From NCBI GenBank assembly GCA_018645325.1, contig JABGOU010000012.1:24871-88870 (forward strand): 64,000 bases of DNA, given 5' to 3'. The notes beneath the pieces are model-generated. The model was not told where the DNA came from. It ran no database searches and saw only the letters and a list, made by a program, of their open reading frames with translations. Origin of the DNA: Desulfobacula sp. (GTDB taxonomy: Bacteria > Desulfobacterota > Desulfobacteria > Desulfobacterales > Desulfobacteraceae). Made by a program: the position numbers and the translations under genes. How positions within the stretch are numbered: the first letter of the stretch is position 1; each line of letters opens with the position of its first letter. Shown here one piece after another: positions 51,208 through 58,840 of the stretch.

Positions 51208-52178
51208 TGGAAAGGCTTCTTCAACATCGGTACCACCTGAAAATAGACCACTGCTACAATGAATTTAAAGCGATTATAAAAGAAAAAAGAAAATTTCTGG
51301 ATCATGCCAAAGGGAATTATCAAAAATTTAAAACCGTTCTTGAAACCATGCCGGATTTTATACCTTCTTTTATAGATCTTGAAAGCCGTGCCATCACCAT
51401 TGGTGATCCATCAGATCTAAATGCCGATGGGCTGCGTTTGCTGACAGATAAGATAGGAGAGCTTTGCCCCTGGCGGAAAGGGCCTGTCAACCTTTTCGGA
51501 ATTTTAATTGATTCCGAGTGGCAGTCCTGGATGAAATGGGAACGGCTGATTCATCACATTTCTAATCTTCAAGGCCGGCGCATTCTTGATATTGGTTCCA
51601 GCAACGGATACTATATGTTTAAGATGTCGGCCTGTAATCCATTGATGGTATTGGGTGTAGAACCTCAAAGTACATTTTATTTTCAGTATCTTACTCTTCA
51701 AAAATTTTTAAAACAGGAAAATGTGTTCTGTCTTCCTGTCCCCCATGATCAATTGCCGAAAATGGATAAGTATTTTGATACAGTATTTTGTATGGGGGTT
51801 TTATATCATCGAAAATCACCGGTTCAAATGCTCAAGGATATTTGTGATTCCATGAGATCAGGAGGAGAACTGGTCCTTGAAAATCTCATAATTAATTCAA
51901 AAAAAAATTTTTGCCTTTTTCCAAAAGATCGGTATGCAAAAATGCGAAATGTTTTTTTCATTCCTGATCTTCTGGTAATGGAATCATGGCTGTTGCGGGC
52001 AGGGTTTACAAATATCAGATGTGTGGATATAACTAAAACATCCTTTGAAGAGCAGAGAAAAACCAGATGGATTCAAACGGAAACCCTAAAAGATTTTCTT
52101 GATCCCAATGATTTCGATAAGACAGTGGAAGGCTATCCTGCACCTGTGCGGGCTATTTTTATTGCAACGGCAAGCTAA
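51207..52178 (+). CDS. cmoB: tRNA U34 carboxymethyltransferase (CmoB)
   Basis: A 323-aa methyltransferase-fold enzyme that transfers the carboxymethyl group from carboxy-SAM to ho5U34 of tRNA, giving cmo5U. RKGPVNLFGILIDSEWQSWM, GRRILDIGSSNGYYMFKM, DTVFCMGVLYHRKSPVQML and ELVLENLI are the usual CmoB stretches, and the length is right. Its ribosome site lies in the last unit of the upstream tandem repeat. The stop TAA at 52176 directly abuts a family-2 element. Confidence 0.95.
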   Translation: MERLLQHRYHLKIDHCYNEFKAIIKEKRKFLDHAKGNYQKFKTVLETMPDFIPSFIDLESRAITIGDPSDLNADGLRLLTDKIGELCPWRKGPVNLFGILIDSEWQSWMKWERLIHHISNLQGRRILDIGSSNGYYMFKMSACNPLMVLGVEPQSTFYFQYLTLQKFLKQENVFCLPVPHDQLPKMDKYFDTVFCMGVLYHRKSPVQMLKDICDSMRSGGELVLENLIINSKKNFCLFPKDRYAKMRNVFFIPDLLVMESWLLRAGFTNIRCVDITKTSFEEQRKTRWIQTETLKDFLDPNDFDKTVEGYPAPVRAIFIATAS

Positions 52179-52231
52179 GGGTCCACTCAAAAATAACTTC
52201 CAAAATTGGTAATTAATTTTTGAGTGGACCC
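52179..52231. mobile_element. Family-2 element, short copy flanked by TAA
   Basis: A 53-bp element: GGGTCCACTCAAAAAT at the left and its inverse ATTTTTGAGTGGACCC at the right, with only ~20 bp between. TAA occurs on both sides (52176-52178, the cmoB stop, and 52232-52234), consistent with a 3-bp target duplication. It would also fold into a stable terminator-like hairpin for cmoB. Confidence 0.75.
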
Positions 52232-52418
52232 TAAGGGCTGCAAAATTTATAACTTGAACGAAATTGCTTCGAATATGAGATTATTAAAAAGATAAAAATG
52301 ATTTAGGCCGGGGCCATGAATTGTGTTGATCAGGTAATGGGTTTTAGGGTAAAGAAGATTTGGAGTTTCAGGATATTGTATAAGTATTGATTTTATCTCA
52401 TATTAGACTTGGATACCA

Positions 52419-53873
52419 ATGAATTATAAAACTATTGCAAATGTTCTAGGCAAATTATTGATCGTTACAGGCATTTCTATGGTGTTTCCATTAACCTGTT
52501 CTTTATATTACAAGGAAAATGATCTGTATTCCCTTGTCATTACAGGGGCCGTCACCATTGGCCTGGGAGTCCCTTTGTGGTGGTTTTTTCGCAGGCATCG
52601 AGATTTAAATATAAAGGATGGTTTTTTTATTGCTTTTTTTGGATGGGTTTTGATTTCTGCTGTTTCAGGTCTGCCTTATATGATTCATGGATCTATTCCC
52701 TCTTTCACTGATGCCTTTTTTGAGATGATGTCAGGTTACACCACAAGTGGTGCGACCATATTGACTGATATTGAAGTGGTTCCGCACGGGTTATTGTTCT
52801 GGCGCAGCCAGACCCATTTGCTAGGAGGCATGGGATTTTTAACATTAACTATTATATTTTTGCCCCATGGAATGGGAGGGGTGAGGATTTTCAGGGCTGA
52901 GTCAAGTCCCGGTCAGGTCATTACCAGGGAAAAGTTTATCCCCCGCAACCGGGATACCATGATCTGGCTCTGGGGAATTTATCTGGCCCTGAACTTATTG
53001 GAAACCCTTTTGCTGTGCTTTGGAGGCATGTCAGTTTTTGATTCACTTTGCCATTCCTTTGGAACAGTATCGACATCGGGTTATTCGCCGTGGAATGCAA
53101 GTATAGGGCATTACAACAATGCTTACTTTGACTGGATAATTATCATTTTCATGTTTCTGGGCGGCATGACGTTCATGATTTTTTACCATATGGTTCAGGG
53201 AAATTGGCGCGTCATAAAAATCAATACTGAACTTCGCTGGTATGTGGGATTTATGCTCTTTTTTTGTGGTATGGTGTCATGGATACTGTGGAAGGAAAAT
53301 ACATATACTCTTATGGATTCAATCCGTTATGGCACCTTCCAGGTTACCTCTCTTCTTACAACGACCGGATTCACCACAGCAGATTATGAAAAGTGGCCCC
53401 AGGCGGCACAGATGTTCCTCTATGCAGTGTGCTTTATCGGTGCCTGCGCAGGATCTACGACCAGCGGGATTAAAGTTGTCCATTATGTTTTAATATGGAA
53501 ATTCGGAGTGGCCGTTATAAAGCATATTTTTTTCAGACCCATGGCCGTGGTTTCGGTTCGATTAGATCAACGCCCTGTGGACTCACAAATCATCCATCTT
53601 GCATTTTGTTATTTTATTGTTAATATTTTTCTGGTATTGGGGGGAGGCTGTTTCATGACTCTCTCCGATGACATGGACTTTACCACGGCCATGAGTTCGG
53701 TTATCGCAACCTTAATGAATATTGGCCCGGGATTCGGAGGGGTGGGCCCGTCTAAAAATTACGCATTTATTTCTGATGCGGGTAAATGGTTTTTATCCTG
53801 GAACATGCTGGTAGGAAGGCTGGAAATGTTTTCAGCACTGGTTATATTTTATCCATCTTTCTGGAAAAGATAA
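52419..53873 (+). CDS. trkH: Trk-type potassium uptake membrane protein TrkH
   Basis: A 484-aa membrane protein of the TrkH/KtrB family with the four selectivity-filter repeats visible: MMSGYTTSGATIL, FGTVSTSGYSPW, TSLLTTTGFTTADY and LMNIGPGFGGVGP. It imports K+ in complex with a TrkA regulatory ring. Segments between the filters are hydrophobic as expected and the C-terminus ends at the normal place. It converges on trkA, which is on the opposite strand, so the pair is not one transcript. There is no strong ribosome site before ATG 52419. Confidence 0.93.
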   Translation: MNYKTIANVLGKLLIVTGISMVFPLTCSLYYKENDLYSLVITGAVTIGLGVPLWWFFRRHRDLNIKDGFFIAFFGWVLISAVSGLPYMIHGSIPSFTDAFFEMMSGYTTSGATILTDIEVVPHGLLFWRSQTHLLGGMGFLTLTIIFLPHGMGGVRIFRAESSPGQVITREKFIPRNRDTMIWLWGIYLALNLLETLLLCFGGMSVFDSLCHSFGTVSTSGYSPWNASIGHYNNAYFDWIIIIFMFLGGMTFMIFYHMVQGNWRVIKINTELRWYVGFMLFFCGMVSWILWKENTYTLMDSIRYGTFQVTSLLTTTGFTTADYEKWPQAAQMFLYAVCFIGACAGSTTSGIKVVHYVLIWKFGVAVIKHIFFRPMAVVSVRLDQRPVDSQIIHLAFCYFIVNIFLVLGGGCFMTLSDDMDFTTAMSSVIATLMNIGPGFGGVGPSKNYAFISDAGKWFLSWNMLVGRLEMFSALVIFYPSFWKR

Positions 53874-53952
53874 ATAGCGTTCTTACCATATTTAGCTCGC
53901 AAATGAGCACATACTTTCAGAATTTTCAGATTTTCAGAGATATACTAAATGA

Positions 53953-55371
53953 TCAGGCCAGAAATAATTTTTGCACATCTTTCAAATGCTGTGACATGCA
54001 TACAACAATCGCCCGTTCATTATTTTGAATGTGCGTGTCCCCTACTGCAACCTGCCACACGCCATCTCTATGAATACCCCCTACCATTATTTTTCCATTG
54101 TAGTGAGATCCCAGTTTGGAAAGGGGTTTACGGGTAATTGGTGAGTTCGGGGCAGCAACGATTTCTACCATTTCAGCATCAAAGCCATGCAGGTGTGAAA
54201 CAGATAAAAGTTCACCCCGGCGAATGAATTTTAGAATTTTGTTGCCGGCCAGTATCTTTTTATTCAAAGCCAGATCTGACCCCATTGTTGCCGCCAATAC
54301 CATATAATCTTCTTTGTTAACCAGTGCAATGCATTTGCTTTGAATGGTTTTTTTCTTACCGTTGTTTTTTGTATTTTGTGAAGTCATCAGGTGTTTGGCC
54401 AAAACGCAGCTCATGATATTGGTTTCATTTTCGCCTGTGGCCGTGATAAAGGTATCCATTTCCAAAAGCCCTGCTGAAATCAGCACATCTGAATCTGATC
54501 CGTCTCCGTGTAATACTTCTGAGTTTTTCAGCGCAAAGGAAAGCTCCTTGGCCACTGGTTCATCTTTTTCGATCAGTCTGACTTCTACTGTTTTGTCTAA
54601 CAGCTCAGCCAGGCGACATCCTACAAGTCCCCCTCCTATAATCATCACGCGGTGGCGGCTTTGCTGTTCAACACCTGTCAGGCTCATCAGCAGGTCCAAG
54701 TTCTTGTTGCTGGCCATGAAAAAGGCTTGATCCTGCGGTAACAGCTCGTCCTCACCGCTGGGGATCAGAGTCGTGATCCCTCGAGCAATGGCAACTATCC
54801 TGAAAGGAAAGTCATTATATTCTTGAGAGATATCTTTCAGTTTTCTGTAAGCCAGTGGTGATCCTTCATGAATTCGGGTGCCCATGGCCTGTATCTGCCC
54901 CTTGGCCACTGCAATTATATCATTACCGGCCCTGAGCTTAACCAGCCTGAAAATTTCCTGGGCAACCAGTTCTTCAGGGTGTATGATGAGATCGATTTTA
55001 AGATCATCGGCACTTAGAAATGAGTCCTTACTACCGAATTCAGTGGATCGTATCCGAGCGATTTTACGTGGAATACCAAATCGGTCTCCAATCAGGCAGC
55101 TCATCATATTCACAGCATCATTGTTGGTTACTGATATAAGGTAATCCATTTTTGCAGCATCGGCTTCCCGCCAGCACCCAATGCTCATGGCATTGCCCTG
55201 AATAAGGCGGGCATCTATATTACCGTCTGCATGGCGAAGTAATTTGCTATCCTGTTCAATAGCTGTGATTGCATAACCTTCATGAACAAGTCGCTTGGCC
55301 AGGTAATAGCCTACGCCTCCAAGCCCCAGAATCAGGATATTTGTCGATTTTGCCGGTTTGTTTGCCTTCAT
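53953..55371 (-). CDS. trkA: Trk system potassium uptake protein TrkA
   Basis: A 472-aa protein with two RCK units, each a TrkA-N nucleotide-binding domain (ILILGLGGVGYYLAKRLV and VMIIGGGLVGCRLAELLD, glycine-rich motifs) followed by a TrkA-C domain. This double arrangement is that of proteobacterial TrkA, which gates TrkH in response to NAD(H) and adenine nucleotides. Located at the membrane's cytoplasmic face. It is encoded convergently with trkH, with 79 nt between the stops. Confidence 0.93.
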   Translation of the reverse strand: MKANKPAKSTNILILGLGGVGYYLAKRLVHEGYAITAIEQDSKLLRHADGNIDARLIQGNAMSIGCWREADAAKMDYLISVTNNDAVNMMSCLIGDRFGIPRKIARIRSTEFGSKDSFLSADDLKIDLIIHPEELVAQEIFRLVKLRAGNDIIAVAKGQIQAMGTRIHEGSPLAYRKLKDISQEYNDFPFRIVAIARGITTLIPSGEDELLPQDQAFFMASNKNLDLLMSLTGVEQQSRHRVMIIGGGLVGCRLAELLDKTVEVRLIEKDEPVAKELSFALKNSEVLHGDGSDSDVLISAGLLEMDTFITATGENETNIMSCVLAKHLMTSQNTKNNGKKKTIQSKCIALVNKEDYMVLAATMGSDLALNKKILAGNKILKFIRRGELLSVSHLHGFDAEMVEIVAAPNSPITRKPLSKLGSHYNGKIMVGGIHRDGVWQVAVGDTHIQNNERAIVVCMSQHLKDVQKLFLA

Positions 55372-55779
55372 ATATCAAACGGTTCCCAAAGTTCATTAGT
55401 TGAAAAATCTGTCTGGATCATGGTGCTGGTTATCAGATACTAAATACCCCTGTTTTTGTCAATGTGTTCGAAAAAGGGGGTTAATGTTTTGATCAAACAT
55501 TATTTTTCCAGCAGGTTCCGCTGTCCTTTAAAGGCAAAACTGAGGCTATCCTAAATTGCCTGTGCCGGCTATTATTTATTTTAATTTTACTTGTTGCTTG
55601 TTGAAATTTTATATATCCTATAATGATGATAAGGGCTGAATCAGTTGAATATGAGAAAGGTATAATGTGTTAAAATATAAATTTTACTTATCTAAGAAAT
55701 TAATTATTCTTATCTGTATTATTAATTATTTTACCTCTTTTTTATATATCCAAAACTTCTCTTTTGTAAAAGACAAAAT
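55372..55779. other. Gene-free region between trkA and a LuxR-type regulator
   Basis: About 408 nt holding the divergent promoters of the two genes. A near-palindrome AATGTTTTGATCAAACATT lies at 55483-55501 and could be an operator. No reading frame or RNA is seen. Confidence 0.4.
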
Positions 55780-56436
55780 ATGAAAAAAACTAAAATTATT
55801 ATAGCAGATGATCACAATATTTTGCAGCATGGGTTGGCCAAATCCCTGGAAACGGAAAAGGGATTTGAAGTCGTTGCAAAGGCAAACTCAGGCCTTGCAG
55901 CTATTGAACTTGTTAATCGCCATCTGCCTGATTTGGTCATCATGGACGTCAGTATGCCCCATCTTAACGGGATAGAAGCAACAAAGCAGATTCTGAATAA
56001 AAATCCTGAAATAAAAGTGATTGCATTATCTATGCATATGGAGAAAATTTATGTATCCGGAATGTTGAAGGCAGGGGCTTCAGGGTATATATTAAAATCA
56101 TGTTCGTTTAAGGAATTGTTAACCTGTATAAAGACTGTTTTGTCAGGGAAATATTTCTTTTGCAAAGAAGTGGAAAGCATTGTTTCGGGGGAAGACTATG
56201 TTCCCTTGGATAATAAAAGTATTTCTGTTGTTTCATTATTATCGGAAAGGGAGAGGGAGGTTTTGCAATTGATAGCAGAAGGTTATAAAAGCAGGGCAAT
56301 TGCCCAAAAATTACACATCAGTGTTAAAACTGTTGATATTCATCGGACAAATTTAAAAACTAAATTGAATATTCACAGCATAGCCGAGTTGACAAAGTTT
56401 GCCATTGCTGAAGGATTGACCACTTCTTTTATCTAA
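55780..56436 (+). CDS. NarL/LuxR-family response regulator
   Basis: A 218-aa two-domain regulator: receiver at 1-125 (IIADDH pocket, phosphoacceptor in LVIMDVSMPHLNG, KAGASGYILKS with the conserved lysine), then a LuxR-type HTH (LSEREREVLQLIAEGYKSRA, KTVDIHRTNLKTKLN). No kinase is adjacent; the NarL-type kinase at 16923 has no adjacent partner and could be the cognate enzyme, but this is only a guess. Its stop TAA directly abuts a family-2 element. Confidence 0.93.
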   Translation: MKKTKIIIADDHNILQHGLAKSLETEKGFEVVAKANSGLAAIELVNRHLPDLVIMDVSMPHLNGIEATKQILNKNPEIKVIALSMHMEKIYVSGMLKAGASGYILKSCSFKELLTCIKTVLSGKYFFCKEVESIVSGEDYVPLDNKSISVVSLLSEREREVLQLIAEGYKSRAIAQKLHISVKTVDIHRTNLKTKLNIHSIAELTKFAIAEGLTTSFI

Positions 56437-56594
56437 GGGCCCACTCAAAAATAACTTTACATTTTTGAAGCCGATTCATCCTGTCCGGCAGCGTTGTGAA
56501 AACACGACATATACTTGATATGCCTTAGTTTCCACGCCTTGCCGGACATGCGACTCAACTTAAAAAAATTGGTAATTAATTTTTGAGTGGACCC
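56437..56594. mobile_element. Family-2 element, long copy with internal palindrome, flanked by TAA
   Basis: A 158-bp element with GGGCCCACTCAAAAAT at the left and ATTTTTGAGTGGACCC at the right, and TAA on both sides (56434-56436, the stop of the regulator gene, and 56595-56597). Inside is an imperfect inverted repeat beginning TGTCCGGCA and ending TGCCGGACA with pairing CGTTGTG/CCACG and an inner CATATA...TATATG-like stem. It has no coding capacity. Confidence 0.75.
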
Positions 56595-56676
56595 TAAGTG
56601 GAAAAGGATAAAAAAATTGAAATTTCTTGACACATTTTTTAAAGGATGGTAATAGTCGCCTTGCATTAAAAATACT

Positions 56677-56753
56677 CGGGGCGTAGCGCAGTCTGGTAGC
56701 GCACTTGTCTGGGGGACAAGTGGTCGCAAGTTCAAATCTTGCCGTCCCGACCA
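56677..56753 (+). tRNA. tRNA-Pro (GGG)
   Basis: A standard 77-nt cloverleaf with encoded CCA: acceptor CGGGGCG/CGTCCCG, D-arm GCGCAGTCTGGTAGCGC, anticodon arm CTTGTCTGGGGGACAAG with GGG, T-arm CAAGTTCAAATCTTG. Confidence 0.96.
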
Positions 56754-56761
56754 AGTATTAA

Positions 56762-56797
56762 AGAGGGTTTTCAGAGTTTCTGAAAGCTCTTTTTTTA
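56762..56797 (+). terminator. Terminator of tRNA-Pro
   Basis: AGAGGGTTTTCAG pairs with CTGAAAGCTCT (one bulge) around AGTTT, followed by a run of seven T, 8 nt after the tRNA. Confidence 0.75.
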
Positions 56798-56815
56798 TGG
56801 GAAAATGCAATCCCA

Positions 56816-57094
56816 GGTGATCAGCGATCAGATTTTATTTTCTTTAGCCTTGAGACGAAGACTCATTACTCAGGAAAAGGCTGATTTTATAGTGGGCAAA
56901 CTGGCCGATGAGCGGTAACAATTATATCCACCATGCTGCCGGTATGCTGGAATCCATGCTATGTATTGCGTATGAACAAAATATTATTGATGATGAAATC
57001 ATTGGCCAGGTCCATCCTGGAAGCACCTCTGGAACCAAAAATTCCTCAACATATCCAGGATAAAATCCGAAGTGAGCTGCCCATACACATTTAA
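56816..57094 (+). pseudogene. Remnant of trimethylamine methyltransferase-like gene (MttB family)
   Basis: From 56908 a frame reads GNNYIHHAAGMLESM, then CIAYEQNIIDDEIIGQ, which resembles the region near the C-terminal part of MttB-type methyltransferases. After a frameshift near 57005 another frame reads SILEAPLEPKIPQHIQDKI and stops at 57094, resembling the family's C-terminal tail. The N-terminal ~380 residues are absent. A 33-codon frame before it (ending 56919) is unrecognised. The call is from memory of family text and should be searched. Confidence 0.5.
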
Positions 57095-57116
57095 CTAAAA
57101 GCTTCCTTATTTCACC

Positions 57117-57145
57117 TTGACTTTCTGATTTAAATCAAATAATCA
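57117..57145 (+). promoter_or_regulatory. Candidate promoter with FNR/CRP-like site before the antiporter gene
   Basis: TTGACT (57117-57122), 17-nt spacer and TAATCA (57140-57145). The spacer holds CTGATTTAAATCAA, one base away from the FNR/CRP-type consensus TTGAT-N4-ATCAA. Its position between -35 and -10 would suggest repression. It lies 135 nt before the start codon. Confidence 0.3.
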
Positions 57146-57279
57146 AATTAGAACCTTTTATTATTATATGCTGGAGTATTTTATAGAAAATTCAAATAAA
57201 ATCGTAAATTAGCATGGATTGACCAAATAGATATTCAAAGGTAACGTTACAGCCAAAATTACCGGGAGGAAACGAATCG

Positions 57280-58791
57280 ATGAAATTGGACAGGCTGGTA
57301 TTGTTAATAGCATTCTTGGTTTTATTCATTTCTTTAGCACCTGTTGCTGCCAAAGATAATTCTGATAAACAAAGTCATACCACGCTTGAAGCTAATGACC
57401 ATTCTGAATCTGCGTCTGATCATGCAACTGACAAAAGCGCACATGGTCATTTGAATTTAGGAGAGATGCTTCCGCTTTACAGCTGTATCCCCTTTGCATT
57501 TATGCTGCTGTCAATTGCCCTCCTGCCTCTGATTGCTGAAAATTTCTGGCACCATCATTTTGGTAAGATTTCCGCATTCTGGGCGGCCTGTCTTGCCCTT
57601 CCCTTTGTCTATGTCTACAAAGGCATTGCAATTTATGAAATTCTTCACATTATTCTAGCAGACTATGTCCCCTTTATTATTCTTTTATGGGCTTTGTTTA
57701 CAATTTCAGGCGGTATTTTGCTGAAAGGGACGTTAAGAGGGAATCCAGTGATCAATACGATTATCATACTGATCGGAACCATCCTTGCCTCCTGGATGGG
57801 GACCACCGGAGCTGCCATGCTCTTGATCCGGCCTTTTTTAAGAGCAAATGCCCATCGTAAGAATAAAACCTTTATGGTGGTATTTTTTATTTTTCTTGTG
57901 GCCAATATTGGCGGATCATTAACACCGCTGGGAGACCCTCCGCTGTTTTTAGGATTTCTCCATGGGGTCGATTTTTTCTGGACCATGAATATTATGCCTC
58001 ATATGCTTGTGGCAGCCATTATTTTGATGGTGGTTTATTTTATCCTTGATACGTATTATTACAAAAAAGAAGGGGCAAAAGCACCGGATGATGGAGAGAA
58101 AAAGCCCTTGCGCCTGGTGGGGACTTATAATTTCCTTTTTCTCGGAGGCGTGGTGGGTGCTGTTTTAATGAGCGGGATTCTTGATCTGGGAGAAATTTCA
58201 ACCTTCGGTGTTCACAGGGCAGTTCAGGACTGGCTCAGGGACGGCCTCCTCATTGTTTTCGGAATTGGCTCTCTTATGGCCACACCAAGGGTGCTCAGGG
58301 AAGAAAATGAATTCTCATGGTTTCCGATAATAGAAGTTGCTTATTTATTTATCGGGATTTTCATTACCATGATTCCTTGCCTGCTTTTGCTTAAAGCCGG
58401 TCCTAACGGTGCCTTTGCATTTCTTATCAATGCAGTAAAAGAACCGGTTCACTATTTCTGGGTTACGGGAATGCTGTCGGCATTCCTGGATAATGCACCA
58501 ACCTATCTGACTTTTTTTAATACAGCCCTTGGCAGCTTTTATGCCGGCATGGCGGAAAGCCAAGCTGTTCCATTGTTGATGACGGAGAATGCAGTCTATC
58601 TTAAGGCGATTTCGACGGGCGCTGTCTTTTTCGGCGCCTGCAGTTATATTGGTAATGCACCCAATTTCATGGTTCGATCAATAGCTTCGGAGGCAGGGAC
58701 ACCAATGCCCAGCTTTTTCGGATACATATTAAAATATTCTTTAATTTTTTTAATTCCAACCTTTGTTATTGTAACCTTTATTTTCTTTTAA
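57280..58791 (+). CDS. NhaD-type (ion transporter superfamily) sodium:proton antiporter
   Basis: A 503-aa membrane protein of the ArsB/NhaD superfamily with about twelve hydrophobic segments. Residues 1-24 are a signal-like segment; residues ~25-62 form an exported, His/Asp/Ser-rich stretch (HSESASDHATDKSAHGH) that could bind metal or cations. Family motifs: WMGTTGAAMLLIRPFLRAN, NIGGSLTPLGDPPLFLGFL and LDNAPTYLTFFN, with a late GNAPNFMVRSIA. It probably exchanges Na+ for H+. GGGAGG precedes the ATG. It is followed by kinase, receiver and UspA genes on the same strand, which may regulate or respond to ion homeostasis. Confidence 0.88.
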   Translation: MKLDRLVLLIAFLVLFISLAPVAAKDNSDKQSHTTLEANDHSESASDHATDKSAHGHLNLGEMLPLYSCIPFAFMLLSIALLPLIAENFWHHHFGKISAFWAACLALPFVYVYKGIAIYEILHIILADYVPFIILLWALFTISGGILLKGTLRGNPVINTIIILIGTILASWMGTTGAAMLLIRPFLRANAHRKNKTFMVVFFIFLVANIGGSLTPLGDPPLFLGFLHGVDFFWTMNIMPHMLVAAIILMVVYFILDTYYYKKEGAKAPDDGEKKPLRLVGTYNFLFLGGVVGAVLMSGILDLGEISTFGVHRAVQDWLRDGLLIVFGIGSLMATPRVLREENEFSWFPIIEVAYLFIGIFITMIPCLLLLKAGPNGAFAFLINAVKEPVHYFWVTGMLSAFLDNAPTYLTFFNTALGSFYAGMAESQAVPLLMTENAVYLKAISTGAVFFGACSYIGNAPNFMVRSIASEAGTPMPSFFGYILKYSLIFLIPTFVIVTFIFF

Positions 58792-58840
58792 TATATTGGT
58801 TTAAGAAGTTAATGGATTGAACAGGAGGAAACTAAACCCA

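Noticed and set aside
56457-56810. 117-aa minus-strand reading frame with [11 protein letters not shown]-type text
   Set aside because: It is the antisense translation of tRNA-Pro, a known source of false hypothetical proteins.
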